Part shown: piece after piece, positions 1 to 9,171 of the stretch | How the letters are laid out: every line of letters begins with the position of its first letter | Position numbering within the stretch: the first letter of the stretch is position 1 | NCBI RefSeq assembly: GCF_012849375.1 | Contig: NZ_CP051684.1 | Coordinates: forward strand, 6,200,001 to 6,264,000 | Source: Duganella dendranthematis | Lineage (GTDB): Bacteria > Pseudomonadota > Gammaproteobacteria > Burkholderiales > Burkholderiaceae_D | Direction of reading: 5' to 3' | DNA length: 64,000 nucleotides | Translations under genes and position numbers: made by a program | The notes under the pieces: generated by a model | Told to the model about the DNA's origin: nothing | Databases searched by the model: none | Seen by the model: the letters and a program-made list of their open reading frames with translations, nothing else

Positions 1-2331
1 TTCCTCGACCAGCTGATGGAATCGATCGGCGTGGTGCTGAACACCATCGAGGCGAACAGCCGCACCGAATCGCTGCTGACCCAATCGCAGTCGCTGGCGC
101 AGGAACTGCAACAGACCAACCAGGAGCTAGCCGAAAAAGCCCGCCTGCTGTCCGAGCAGAATATCGAGGTGGAACGCAAGAACCGGGAGGTGGAGCAAGC
201 CAAACTGGCGCTGGAAGAGAAAGCCACCCAGCTGGCGCTGTCGTCGAAGTACAAATCCGAATTCCTGGCGAATATGTCGCACGAGCTGCGCACACCATTG
301 AATTCGCTGCTGATTCTGGCGCAGCAGCTGGGCGATAACCCGGACGGCAACCTGTCCGGCAAGCAGGTGGAATTCGCCAAGACCATTCACGGATCCGGCT
401 CCGACCTTCTGACGCTGATCAACGATATTCTGGACCTGTCGAAGATCGAGTCGGGCACGGTCACGCTGGACGTGTCGGAGTACCGCTTCCAGAATCTGCG
501 CAATTACGTCGACCGTACCTTCCGTCACATGGCCGAAGCCAAGCACCTCGGCTTCTCGGTGGAACTGAAGGAAAGCCTGCCGACCGCCATGATGACCGAC
601 ACCACGCGCCTGCAGCAGGTGCTGAAAAACCTGTTGTCGAACGCCTTCAAGTTCACCACGCACGGCCAGGTGTCGCTGGAAATCAGTCTGGTCAACAGCG
701 GCTTCACCAGCGACCACCCGAATTTGCTGCATGCGGACGCCGTGCTGTCGTTCGCGGTGACCGACACCGGCGTCGGCATTGCCTCGGACAAACTGCAGCT
801 GATCTTCGAGGCGTTCCAGCAGGCCGACGGTTCCACCGCCCGCAAGTACGGCGGCACCGGCCTTGGCCTGTCGATTTCGCGCGAGCTGGCGCGCCTGCTG
901 GGCGGCGAGATCCGTGTCGAGTCGGTGGTCGGCAGCGGCTCCACCTTCACACTATTCCTGCCGTATAACCGCGCGGGCTTCATCAACTACGACATCAACC
1001 GCCAGCCGCAGGTGCGCCTGCCGACGCCGTCGCCGCAGGTAGTCTACACGCTGCCGGCACAGACCGAACTGGCGCTGGCGGACCACAGCGGCAGTCATGA
1101 GCAGGACGCCGACATGGACCAGTACAGCGGAAGCGATGACCGCGGCCTGGTCGCGCCAGGCGACCCGTCAGTGCTGATCATCGAGGACGACGAGCGCTTC
1201 TCGCAGATCGTGCTGGGCTTCGCACGCGAGAAGAACTTCAAGGGCGTCGTAACCATGCAGGGTGACTCCGCACTGAGCCTGGCGCGTGACTACCTGCCAT
1301 CGGCCATCCTGCTGGACCTGGACCTGCCGGACATCGACGGCTTTACGGTGCTGGACCGCCTGAAGCGCGATCCGAGTACCCGGCATATTCCGGTGCATGT
1401 GATGTCCAGCTTGCGCGAACGTGAACGCGCGCTGCGGCTGGGCGCCATCTCCTACCTGAATAAACCGGTCAGCAAGGAGGCCTTGCAGGAAGAATTCACG
1501 CGCATCCAGAAGTTCCTGCTGGGCGGCAAACGCAGCCTGCTGGTGGTGGACGACGAACCGGCGCAGCGCGACTCCATCGTGGCGCTGATCGGCGATTCCG
1601 ACATCCACATCGTCGCGGTGGAAACCGGCCAGGCGGCGCTGGACGCGCTGCGCGAGCAGCACTTCGACTGCATGGTGCTGGACCTGACGCTGCCCGACAT
1701 CAGCGGCTTCGACCTGCTGGACATCATCGGCAAGAACGAATCGCTGCGCGATCTGCCGGTGGTGATCAACACCGCCAAAGACCTGAACCGCAAGGAAGTG
1801 GCCAAGCTCAAACGCTACGCCAAGACCATTGTGATCAAGGATGCACGTTCGCCGGAGCGGCTGCTGGATGAGACGGCACTGTTCCTGCACCGCTCTCAGG
1901 CCAGCCTGCCGGAAGCGCAACGCAAGATGCTGGAAGAGATCCACGCGGCGGAAGGCGGCCTGGCGGGCCGCAAGGTGCTGATTGTCGATGATGACTTGCG
2001 CAACATCTTCGCGCTGTCATCGCTGCTGGAACGCCAGCAGATGCATGTGCTATTCGCCGAAAACGGCCGCGATGGCATCGAGGTGCTGGAGCGCGATCCG
2101 ACCATCGAGATCGTCCTGATGGACATCATGATGCCGGAGATGGACGGTTACGACACCATGCGCGCGATCCGCCGCATCCCTAAATTCAAATCGCTGCCGA
2201 TCATTACACTGACGGCCAAGGCGATGAAGGGCGACCGCGACAAGTGTATCGCTGCCGGCGCGTCGGACTACATCACCAAGCCGGTGGATGTGGCACAGTT
2301 GCTGTCGCTGATGCGCGTATGGCTGCACTAA
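1..2331 (+). CDS. Hybrid histidine kinase with three receiver domains, 5' end outside window
   Basis: The frame is open from base 1, so the gene starts upstream; the first internal Met is at 16. Using that Met as residue 1, there is a coiled coil at about 20-80, a HisKA domain with the phospho-accepting His near 89 (motif MSHELRTPLN), an HATPase domain whose G box reads GGTGLGLSIS, and three receivers at about 385-500, 510-630 and 650-770. Each receiver keeps its Asp: LLDLDLPDIDG, VLDLTLPDISG and LMDIMMPEMDG. The part before the coiled coil would normally hold HAMP or GAF sensor domains. The stop overlaps the next start (TAATG), so the two genes are probably translationally coupled. The family passes phosphate within and between proteins; the signal is unknown. 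Confidence 0.93.
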   Translation, partial: FLDQLMESIGVVLNTIEANSRTESLLTQSQSLAQELQQTNQELAEKARLLSEQNIEVERKNREVEQAKLALEEKATQLALSSKYKSEFLANMSHELRTPLNSLLILAQQLGDNPDGNLSGKQVEFAKTIHGSGSDLLTLINDILDLSKIESGTVTLDVSEYRFQNLRNYVDRTFRHMAEAKHLGFSVELKESLPTAMMTDTTRLQQVLKNLLSNAFKFTTHGQVSLEISLVNSGFTSDHPNLLHADAVLSFAVTDTGVGIASDKLQLIFEAFQQADGSTARKYGGTGLGLSISRELARLLGGEIRVESVVGSGSTFTLFLPYNRAGFINYDINRQPQVRLPTPSPQVVYTLPAQTELALADHSGSHEQDADMDQYSGSDDRGLVAPGDPSVLIIEDDERFSQIVLGFAREKNFKGVVTMQGDSALSLARDYLPSAILLDLDLPDIDGFTVLDRLKRDPSTRHIPVHVMSSLRERERALRLGAISYLNKPVSKEALQEEFTRIQKFLLGGKRSLLVVDDEPAQRDSIVALIGDSDIHIVAVETGQAALDALREQHFDCMVLDLTLPDISGFDLLDIIGKNESLRDLPVVINTAKDLNRKEVAKLKRYAKTIVIKDARSPERLLDETALFLHRSQASLPEAQRKMLEEIHAAEGGLAGRKVLIVDDDLRNIFALSSLLERQQMHVLFAENGRDGIEVLERDPTIEIVLMDIMMPEMDGYDTMRAIRRIPKFKSLPIITLTAKAMKGDRDKCIAAGASDYITKPVDVAQLLSLMRVWLH

Positions 2332-3167
2332 TGCCATCGCTGCTTGCTTCCTCGGTGGAGGAGCTGGAACTGGAGCTGCTGCTGCAAGCGCTGTACCAAT
2401 GCCATGGCTACGACTTTCGCGGGTACGACCGGGCGATGGTTGCGGGCAAGGTTCAGGCGCTGCGGCTGCGTCTCGGCCTGGCCACCATCTCGGCGCTGCA
2501 ATCGCGCGTGCTGCACGATGGCGAAACGTACAACACCCTGCTGCGGGCGCTGTACGTGGCGCCTGCGCTGATGTTTGACGATCCGCTGGAAGTGTCGATG
2601 TTGCGGCGGTCCCTGGGCGTGAGCCTGCACGGGGCCGCGCTGCCGCGCGTGTGGCTGGCCGATTGCGCCAGCCCGCAGCAGGCCTGGACGCTGGCCATCC
2701 TGCTGGAACAGGAGCAGCTGGCGCCGCGCACAGAAATCTACGCCACCGTCGCCAGCGACACCATGCTGGCCGACGCGCAGCACGCCAGCCTGCCGATGGC
2801 TCGGCTGGATGAGCTGCAAGCGAACTACGCGCGCAGCGGCGGCGTCGGCAAGCTGATTGATTATTTCGATATCGATGCCGACGGGCTGCATGCGACGCTG
2901 AAGCCGCAACTGGCCGGGCGCATCACGTGGGCGCAATACAATCTGGTGACCGACGCCTCGTTCAATGAGTTTCAGATGATCCTCGGCCAGCGCGCGCTGC
3001 CGGACTTTGGGCCTGCGCTGCGCAAGCGCGTGTTGCAGCTATTCGACGGCAGCCTGGCGCCATTCGGCACGCTCGCGCTGGACCGGCCGCTGGACGATCA
3101 CGACCCGCTGTCGCGCCACTACAAGCCGCTGCTGGCCAATCAGTCCTGGTATAAACGCGTCGCTTAA
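2331..3167 (+). CDS. CheR-family homologue lacking methyltransferase motifs (pseudo-CheR)
   Basis: The 278-residue protein begins at the ATG that overlaps the kinase stop; an earlier in-frame start at 2244 lies inside the kinase gene. The N-terminus (LELELLLQALYQ, YDFRGYDRA) and the later YNLVTDASFNEFQMIL segment follow the CheR layout found beside hybrid kinases. The functional sites are altered. Where CheR has a SAM-binding AGCSTGEE motif this protein reads ADCASPQQ, the YATD acidic residue is replaced (YATVA), and the CRNVLIYF motif reads GQRALPDF. I infer it no longer methylates and may act as a binding partner of the kinase. No CheB follows; the next genes are convergent. Confidence 0.8.
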   Translation: MPSLLASSVEELELELLLQALYQCHGYDFRGYDRAMVAGKVQALRLRLGLATISALQSRVLHDGETYNTLLRALYVAPALMFDDPLEVSMLRRSLGVSLHGAALPRVWLADCASPQQAWTLAILLEQEQLAPRTEIYATVASDTMLADAQHASLPMARLDELQANYARSGGVGKLIDYFDIDADGLHATLKPQLAGRITWAQYNLVTDASFNEFQMILGQRALPDFGPALRKRVLQLFDGSLAPFGTLALDRPLDDHDPLSRHYKPLLANQSWYKRVA

Positions 3168-3172
3168 ACCGC

Positions 3173-3799
3173 TTAGCCCAGCGCACCCGCGCTGGGACGC
3201 TCGGCAATGCGGTCGCGCCATGCCTGAAGGTGGGCCAATCCCTCCTGCCCCGGCCGGAATTTCATCAGTCCACGCGCAAACTCCAAGGCGCAGAACGCGG
3301 TAATATCGGCGATGGTGAAGCGCTGCCCGGCCACAAAGGGCTGGCCAGCCAGGGTTGCATCCAGCCAGCGCGCCGTTTCGCGCATCTTCTCGGCCTGCGC
3401 CGCGCCGTAATCCGGAAACTGCGGCTGCTCCAGCGCCGCCAGGCCTGGATGCGTGTGACGGATGCAGTTGGCGGCTCCAAGGAACAGATGCAGTTCCACG
3501 CGGCGGTCCGTCATCTCGATGAAGGCCCGCTCGTCAAAGCCCTCGCCCATCAGATTAGGCTCGGGTGCGTAGCCTTCCAGCCAGGAGCAGATGGCGCGCG
3601 TCTCGCACAGCACGCGGCCGTCGTCCAGCTCCAGCGCCGGCACCCGTCCGAACGGGTTAAGCGCCAGGTATTCGGCGCTGCGGTGCTGGCCGGCGCCGAT
3701 ATCGATCTGCACCGGTTCAATGCCGGTCAGCCCTTTCTCGGCGATGAACATGGCGACGCGGCGCGGATTGGGCGCGCGGGCGGAGGTATAGAGCTTCAT
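3173..3799 (-). CDS. Glutathione S-transferase family protein
   Basis: A 208-residue cytosolic protein with an N-terminal thioredoxin-fold half (starting [15 protein letters not shown], with [14 protein letters not shown] as the cis-Pro region and [10 protein letters not shown] as the glutathione-gamma-glutamyl contact) and a C-terminal helical half ([15 protein letters not shown], the N-capping box). Length is normal for the family. It conjugates or reduces small electrophiles or peroxides with glutathione; the substrate cannot be read from sequence. Its start overlaps the stop of the upstream transferase gene by 4 bases (ATGA type), so the two form an operon. It ends only 5 bases from the convergent CheR-like gene. 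Confidence 0.9.
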   Translation of the reverse strand: MKLYTSARAPNPRRVAMFIAEKGLTGIEPVQIDIGAGQHRSAEYLALNPFGRVPALELDDGRVLCETRAICSWLEGYAPEPNLMGEGFDERAFIEMTDRRVELHLFLGAANCIRHTHPGLAALEQPQFPDYGAAQAEKMRETARWLDATLAGQPFVAGQRFTIADITAFCALEFARGLMKFRPGQEGLAHLQAWRDRIAERPSAGALG

Positions 3800-4464
3800 C
3801 GCGATTGCCCCTTTTCCAACATCGTGCCTACTGTAGTGGGATCGGTGCGCTCCACACGCGGCGGCAGCATGATCCCGCGCTGCACCGCCGGCCGCGCGGC
3901 AATCGCGGCCAACCAGCGTTGCAGGTGCGGCAGGTCATCCACCGTCACGCCCGACCAGTTGTGCGTATGCACCCACGCCCAGTTGGCGATGTCGGCGATC
4001 GAATAATCGCCGGCCAGGTATTCGTGCTGCGCCAGGTGCGCGTCCAGCACGCGGAACAGGCGCTTGCTCTCGCCCTGATAGCGGTCGATGGCCGGCTGTA
4101 TCTTCTCCGGGAAGTAGCGGTGGAACACATTGGCCTGCCCCATCATCGGGCCGATGCCGCCCATCTGGAACATCAGCCATTGCAGCACCTGCGAGCGGCC
4201 CTTGAAATCTGTGGGCATCAATTCGCCGGTTTTCTCGGCCAGATAAATCAGGATGGCGCCGGACTCGAACACCGCAAAATTGTCCTCGGCACGGTCGACG
4301 ATGGCCGGGATGCGGCCGTTCGGATTAATCGCCAGGAACCAGGGTTCTTTCTGTTCGCCGGCCATCAGGTCCAGCGCATGCAGCGTGTAGGTCAGTTCCA
4401 GCTCTTCCAGCGCGATGGAGACTTTATGGCCGTTGGGAGTCGCGGCCGTGTACAAATCGATCAT
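3796..4464 (-). CDS. Glutathione S-transferase, Nu-class/YfcG-like
   Basis: 222 residues. The N-terminus ([20 protein letters not shown]) with [26 protein letters not shown] and the C-terminal [12 protein letters not shown] box match the YfcG/YghU-like glutathione transferases, which act as disulfide-bond reductases with two bound glutathiones. The Thr-Pro-Asn near the N-terminus is typical of that class. It is the first gene of a two-gene operon with another transferase and is divergent from the M1 aminopeptidase, so the 120-base gap should carry promoters for both directions. Physiological substrate not determinable. Confidence 0.9.
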   Translation of the reverse strand: MIDLYTAATPNGHKVSIALEELELTYTLHALDLMAGEQKEPWFLAINPNGRIPAIVDRAEDNFAVFESGAILIYLAEKTGELMPTDFKGRSQVLQWLMFQMGGIGPMMGQANVFHRYFPEKIQPAIDRYQGESKRLFRVLDAHLAQHEYLAGDYSIADIANWAWVHTHNWSGVTVDDLPHLQRWLAAIAARPAVQRGIMLPPRVERTDPTTVGTMLEKGQSR

Positions 4465-4517
4465 GTCTGTGCCTTATGCCAAAGTGAACGTAGCAAGATC
4501 ATAATCCTATTTGGGAT

Positions 4518-4546
4518 TTGACAGCGTCCGCACTTCGCCGTAGATT
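4518..4546 (+). promoter_or_regulatory. Candidate sigma-70 promoter for the aminopeptidase
   Basis: A perfect -35 TTGACA (4518-4523) is followed after 17 bases by TAGATT (4541-4546). Transcription would start near 4553, leaving a leader of about 33 bases with an AAAGGA ribosome site at 4575-4580. Confidence 0.65.
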
Positions 4547-4585
4547 GCTTGCTTGCCCAAAAGGCTCACATTACAAAGGAAAAGC

Positions 4586-7243
4586 ATGCAACGCAGTTTG
4601 ATTTCGCTCGCCGTCATGGCGCTGCTGGGATTGTCCGCCGGCGCCCCTACCCTGGTCGCCGCTGCCCCTGCCGCCAAAGTTACGCAGGTCACTACCCAGC
4701 TTCCCCGCACCGCCGTCCCGACGCACTACGCCGTGTCGCTGACACCGGATGCCGCCAACAGCAGCTTTAGCGCCAGCGTGACGATCGCGCTCGATGTCAA
4801 ACAAGCCACCAGCAGCCTGACCCTGAACGCCGCCGACCTGAAATTCAGCGCCGCCACCATCAGCGCCGGCCCAGGCAAATCGCAGCAAGCCGCCAGCAAG
4901 ACCGATATCGACGCCGACAAGCAGACCGTCACCTTCCATTTCGCCGATACCCTGAAGCCGGGCAGCTACCAGCTTAAGCTGGACTACACGGGTGTGATCG
5001 GCACCCAGGCCTCCGGCCTGTTCTCGCTCGACTACGACAACGGCGGCGCCAAAAAGCGCGCCCTGTACACCCAGTTTGAAAACTCCGACGCGCGCCGCAT
5101 GATCCCATCGTGGGACGAGCCGTTCTACAAGGCCACCTTCGCGCTGGAGGCCATTGTCCCTGCCGGCCAGATGGCCGTGTCCAATATGCCGGCGACTTCC
5201 ACCACCAAGCTGGCCGACGGCCGTGAACTGGTGCGGTTTGCCACCACGCCAAAAATGTCGACCTACCTGCTGTTCTTCGGCCTGGGCGAATTTGAGCGCG
5301 CCACCGCCATGGAGCAAGGCGTGGAGCTGGGCGTGATTACGCAAAAGGGTTCGCTGGGCCAGGCCCAGTTTGCGCTGGACTCGTCGCGCGATGTGCTGAA
5401 AGAGTATAACGACTACTTCGGCGTCAAATATCCGCTGCCTAAGCTGGACAACATCGCCGCGCCAGGCCGCAGCCAGTTTTTCAGCGCGATGGAAAACTGG
5501 GGCGCTATCTTCACCTTTGAGAATTCGATTCTGCTCGATCCGCGCGTCGCCACGCAGTCGGACAAGGAAGTATCGTTCCTGGTGGCCGCGCACGAAATGG
5601 CGCACCAGTGGTTCGGCGACCTGGTGACCATGGCATGGTGGGACGATCTGTGGCTCAACGAGGGCTTCGCCTCGTGGATGGAATCGCGCACCACCACCCG
5701 CTTGCACCCTGAATGGAACTGGGAACTGCGCGCAGTCGGCACCCGCGAAGGCGCGATGGAGCAGGACGCGCTGGCCACCACCCACCCGATCGTGCAGCAC
5801 ATTGCCACCGTCGAACAAGCCAGCCAGGCATTCGACAACATCACCTACAGCAAGGGCGAATCGGTCATCCGCATGCTGGAAAACTATGTGGGCGAAGAAG
5901 GCTGGCGCGCCGGCGTGCGCAGCTATATCGCCAAGCACGCCTACGGCAACACGGTGTCCGACGACCTGTGGCGCGAAGTGGAAAAGGCAGCGCACAAGCC
6001 GGTGACCGCGATTGCCCACGACTTCACGCTGCAACCGGGCGTGCCGCTGATCCGCGTGGCCGATGCCGTGTGCAAGGATGGCAAGACCACCATCCAGCTG
6101 ACGCAGGGTGAATTCAGCAAGGACAAGGAAAACAAGAAGCCACTGAGCTGGCGCGTGCCGGTGATCGCCCAGACCGTCGGCGGCGCCACCGTGCGCACGG
6201 TGGTCAGCGGCGGCAAGGCCAGCATGACGCTGCCTGGTTGCGGCGCGGTACTGGTGAATGCCGGCCAGAGTGGCTACTACCGCACGCTGTACACCGACAA
6301 GGCCTTTGGCGCGCTGGCGAAGGGCTTCGCCACCATGCCGACCATCGACCAACTGGGCCTGCTGTCGGATAGCTGGGCGCTGGGCATGGCCGGCTTGATG
6401 CCGGCCTCCAGCTTCCTCGACCTGGCCAACAGCGCGCCGGTGGACGCGGCGCCGCAGGTGTGGCAGAAGATCGCCGGCGTACTGGCCGGCCTGCACGACA
6501 GCTACGAAGGCAAGCCGGAACAGCGTGCGGCGCTGGACCGCTTTGCGCGTGCGCGCCTGGCGCCAGTGTTTGCCCGCATTGGCTGGACCGCCGCCAAGGA
6601 TGAAGCAGCACCTGTAGCCAACCTGCGCGACACGCTGATCCGCGTGCTGGGCGAAGTGGGTGACGAAAGCGTGATCGCCGAAGCGCGCCGCCGTTATGCC
6701 GCTTCCTCCACCGACAAGTCGGCCATGCCGGCCGCGCTGCGTCGTCCTATCCTCAGCGTGATCGCCACCAGTGCCGATGCCGCCACCTGGGATCAGATGC
6801 GCGCCGCCGCCAAGGCCGAGCAATCGAACATGATCAAGGCGCAGCTGTATGACCTGCTGGGCGCCAGCAACGACAAAGCCCAGGCGCAGCGCGCGCTGGA
6901 CCTGGCACTGACCGATGAACCGGGCGCCACCGCCGGCGCGTCGATCATCAGCCACGTGGCCGGCAACCACCCGGACCTGGCGTTCGACTTCGCCATCTCG
7001 CACCGCGACCAGATCGACAAGATCGTCGATGGCGCCTCGCGCAGCCGCTACTTCCCTGGTCTGGGCGGACGTTCGGCCGATCCGGCCATGATCGGCAAGC
7101 TGCAGGCTTACGCCAAGCAGTACCTGCCGGCCGATGCGCAAGGCGATACCAAGCAGGCGATTGCGGCGATCGAGTACCGCATCAAGGTGCGCACCAAGCG
7201 TCTGCCGCAGATTGACGCGTGGTTGAAGCAGCACGCCGGCTAA
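4586..7243 (+). CDS. M1 family zinc aminopeptidase, exported
   Basis: I start at 4586 because AAAGGA lies 5 bases upstream and the product then begins with a clean signal peptide (MQRSLISLAVMALLG, cleavage after roughly residue 28). The 885-residue protein carries the M1 hallmarks: a SAMEN exopeptidase motif (the GAMEN equivalent) and HEMAHQWFGDL with the third zinc ligand in WLNEGFASW, residues about 336-359. An ERAP1-like helical C-terminal half follows. It removes N-terminal residues from peptides, and the signal peptide places it in the periplasm or outside the cell, unlike cytosolic PepN. It is monocistronic, with a good promoter upstream and a hairpin after the stop. Confidence 0.93.
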   Translation: MQRSLISLAVMALLGLSAGAPTLVAAAPAAKVTQVTTQLPRTAVPTHYAVSLTPDAANSSFSASVTIALDVKQATSSLTLNAADLKFSAATISAGPGKSQQAASKTDIDADKQTVTFHFADTLKPGSYQLKLDYTGVIGTQASGLFSLDYDNGGAKKRALYTQFENSDARRMIPSWDEPFYKATFALEAIVPAGQMAVSNMPATSTTKLADGRELVRFATTPKMSTYLLFFGLGEFERATAMEQGVELGVITQKGSLGQAQFALDSSRDVLKEYNDYFGVKYPLPKLDNIAAPGRSQFFSAMENWGAIFTFENSILLDPRVATQSDKEVSFLVAAHEMAHQWFGDLVTMAWWDDLWLNEGFASWMESRTTTRLHPEWNWELRAVGTREGAMEQDALATTHPIVQHIATVEQASQAFDNITYSKGESVIRMLENYVGEEGWRAGVRSYIAKHAYGNTVSDDLWREVEKAAHKPVTAIAHDFTLQPGVPLIRVADAVCKDGKTTIQLTQGEFSKDKENKKPLSWRVPVIAQTVGGATVRTVVSGGKASMTLPGCGAVLVNAGQSGYYRTLYTDKAFGALAKGFATMPTIDQLGLLSDSWALGMAGLMPASSFLDLANSAPVDAAPQVWQKIAGVLAGLHDSYEGKPEQRAALDRFARARLAPVFARIGWTAAKDEAAPVANLRDTLIRVLGEVGDESVIAEARRRYAASSTDKSAMPAALRRPILSVIATSADAATWDQMRAAAKAEQSNMIKAQLYDLLGASNDKAQAQRALDLALTDEPGATAGASIISHVAGNHPDLAFDFAISHRDQIDKIVDGASRSRYFPGLGGRSADPAMIGKLQAYAKQYLPADAQGDTKQAIAAIEYRIKVRTKRLPQIDAWLKQHAG

Positions 7244-7254
7244 AGGCAAAAAAA

Positions 7255-7282
7255 ACCAGCATCGTCGTGAGACGGTGCTGGT
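7255..7282. terminator. Rho-independent-like hairpin after the aminopeptidase
   Basis: ACCAGCATCGTC pairs with GACGGTGCTGGT over 12 bases (one G-U on the + RNA) across a GTGA loop. An A-run precedes it (7248-7255), so the U-tract is on the minus-strand transcript; the + strand lacks a T-run after the stem. It probably stops transcripts arriving from either side. Confidence 0.6.
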
Positions 7283-7607
7283 CGCAAAACGCTCGAAAGC
7301 GTGGGGATGTCGGGTTGTCCGCCGACTATGGTGTCGTCTGGACTAAAATTGTGCCGGGCGTTATAGGTCCGGCAACCTGGCGCTGGGCTTAACCTCGCGC
7401 TATGGGTTCTACTTTGCCACCGATCGCAAAACGCAGGCTTAGAACTTCATTAAGGTACAAAAGATGGGGGATGGTGCCGGTGTTTGAGGCCACCGGCCAG
7501 CCTGCTGAGCCATGCACCGAGAGCATCCACGCCATCTTGGGCACGGGGTCGGACGGTGCAAGCGTTCACCAGCGGGAGCGATAATAATTGGACAATATGA
7601 CGGCCAA
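7283..7607. other. Intergenic region without a supported gene
   Basis: This 325-base stretch lies between the hairpin and the YceI-like lipoprotein. It contains a small CGCTCGAAAGCG hairpin at about 7291-7302 and short open frames without ribosome sites or family resemblance. No clear promoter hexamers were found; an AT-rich ATAATAATT at about 7581-7589 may be a weak -10. A small RNA cannot be excluded. Confidence 0.4.
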
Positions 7608-8309
7608 ATGACGCACACTAAATTATTAACCTATGCAGTATTTGCAGCACTCTGTGCGCTGAGCGCTTGCACGCAGTTGCCGCCACCAACTAGGGCGCCC
7701 GCAACCGCGCGTGCTGTCGCCGAAACGCCGCCCTCTGTCACCCCGCCTGCCACACCGGCACTGCGGGACGCCGGCCCACTACTGCACATCGACACCGCCC
7801 AATCGCTGATCGCCGTCACTGTGCGGCGCGGCGGTATACTGGCGCGCCTCGGCCATGACCACGTGGTCGCAAGCCATACGGTGACTGGCACGGTTTCGCC
7901 ATCGCGCAATGTAGCGGATTTCCAGTTTCGTCTCGATGACATGAAAATAGATGAAGCAGACCTGCGCCGCATCGCCGGCCTGGAAAAGCAGCCATCCGCC
8001 GACGCCATCGAAGGCACGCGCCACAATATGCTGACCAAAGTGCTGGACGCGGATCGCTATCCGCTGGTCACCGTGCACGTGGAACGCAGCACCGCCGGCC
8101 AGCCGCTGCAAGTGGCCATCACACTGCACGGCGTCACGCGCACGTTGGCGATTCCGGTCGAACTGCGTGAAGAAAATGGCGTCATCAACGTCAAAGGTAC
8201 GGTCCAGTTAAAGCAAACCGATTTCGGCCTGACGCCGTTTTCCGTCATGGGCGGCGCCATGTCCGTGCTGGATCCGATGGAACTGCGCTTCGACTTGACA
8301 GCCAGATAA
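7608..8309 (+). CDS. YceI-family lipoprotein
   Basis: From the ATG at 7608 the product is 233 residues with a lipoprotein signal (hydrophobic MTHTKLLTYAVFAALCALSAC, lipobox LSAC) and a Pro/Ala-rich linker. A YceI lipocalin-like domain follows: the segments GGILARLGHDHVVA, RHNMLTKVLDADRYP and KGTVQLKQTDFGLTPFSV fit the family. YceI proteins bind long isoprenoid-type lipids in the periplasm. The upstream in-frame start at 7512 would bury the signal peptide, so I reject it. Ribosome site is weak. It ends just before a strong hairpin shared with the convergent LysE gene. Its ligand is unknown. Confidence 0.82.
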   Translation: MTHTKLLTYAVFAALCALSACTQLPPPTRAPATARAVAETPPSVTPPATPALRDAGPLLHIDTAQSLIAVTVRRGGILARLGHDHVVASHTVTGTVSPSRNVADFQFRLDDMKIDEADLRRIAGLEKQPSADAIEGTRHNMLTKVLDADRYPLVTVHVERSTAGQPLQVAITLHGVTRTLAIPVELREENGVINVKGTVQLKQTDFGLTPFSVMGGAMSVLDPMELRFDLTAR

Positions 8310-8315
8310 AAAAAA

Positions 8316-8341
8316 GCCCGCGCACTTCGCGAGGCGCGGGC
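8316..8341 (-). terminator. Intrinsic terminator of the LysE gene, convergent
   Basis: GCCCGCGC (8316-8323) pairs with GCGCGGGC (8334-8341). On the minus strand the stem is followed directly by a T-run (the A-run at about 8308-8315), so it terminates the LysE transcript. It lies just after the YceI-like stop and may also serve that gene. Confidence 0.8.
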
Positions 8342-8439
8342 CGAAAGTTTCAAATCGGGAGAGACTTGAAAGAGCAAAGCCAGTATCTCAGCCATGCATG
8401 ACGCCCTGATGACATCACGCCGTCCCGATCAAAGTTTTT

Positions 8440-9069
8440 TTAGCGGGCGATAATCAAGCGTAAACCGAGGCCGACGAAAATCGCGCCAGCCACCCGGTCC
8501 ATCCACTTGCCGGCGCTCGGCGTGCGATTGATCCACGCCCCCACCGCGCCGGAAAAATAGCCCAGCAATCCAAACAGCACCACCGCCTGCGCCGTGAACA
8601 GCAGGCCCAGTTGCGCCGTCTGCCACGCCGCGTCGCCGCGCGAGGCCACCACAAACTGCGGTAAGAACGACAGGAAGAACAGCACCACCTTCGGATTGAT
8701 CATATTGGCGAACAGCCCCTTGGTGAACAGTTTGCGCAGACTTTCATCAGGCAATCCGGCGCCGTCCACCCGCGCGCCGCCACGGCTGCGCAGGGCGCCG
8801 TAACCGAGCCAGATCAGATAGCCGCCACCCAGCAGCTTCAACGCGCCAAACGCCAGCGGCGACGCCTTGATCAAGGCGCTCACGCCCAGCGCTGCCAGCA
8901 ACGTGTGGCTCAGGCATCCCAGCGCGCAACCCAGGCCAAATACCATGCCCTGGCGACGTCCGCGCGTCATGCCAACGCTGAGCACCATCAGGTTATCCGG
9001 CCCCGGCGAAATGGTAATTAGCAGCGCCGCGCCGAGGAATCCGATGAACTGTTCTGGTGAAATAAACAA
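8440..9069 (-). CDS. LysE/RhtB-family amino-acid exporter
   Basis: An inner-membrane exporter of about 209 residues with six hydrophobic segments. The SPGPDNLMVL motif near the N-terminus, GAxxGxxxHTLLAALG-type spacing and NPKVVLFFLSFLPQF are diagnostic of the LysE/RhtB superfamily, which exports amino acids by proton antiport. The start is uncertain. A TTG at 9069 gives the standard family N-terminus (LFISPEQFIGFLG) with GGGAC upstream, while an ATG at 9147 would add 26 polar residues. The reading frame stays open much further upstream, but that part is antisense to the next kinase gene and is not real. Substrate unknown. Confidence 0.88.
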   Translation of the reverse strand: MFISPEQFIGFLGAALLITISPGPDNLMVLSVGMTRGRRQGMVFGLGCALGCLSHTLLAALGVSALIKASPLAFGALKLLGGGYLIWLGYGALRSRGGARVDGAGLPDESLRKLFTKGLFANMINPKVVLFFLSFLPQFVVASRGDAAWQTAQLGLLFTAQAVVLFGLLGYFSGAVGAWINRTPSAGKWMDRVAGAIFVGLGLRLIIAR

Positions 9070-9171
9070 GATATAGTCCCGATGAGCAAAGCCGTCATCA
9101 TACCAAAGCGTTAAGTTCTCGTTTAAAATGACACCACCACCTACCATGGACAGCCGGCGCACGGACCACGA

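Noticed and set aside
4571..7249. 892-residue open frame antisense to the aminopeptidase
   Set aside because: It lies wholly opposite a gene with clear M1 motifs, its translation is Arg/Gln/Val/Gly-rich without family motifs, and long antisense frames are expected in GC-rich DNA.
7402..7584. 60-residue frame in the gap after the aminopeptidase
   Set aside because: No ribosome site, no resemblance to any family and not coupled to a neighbour.
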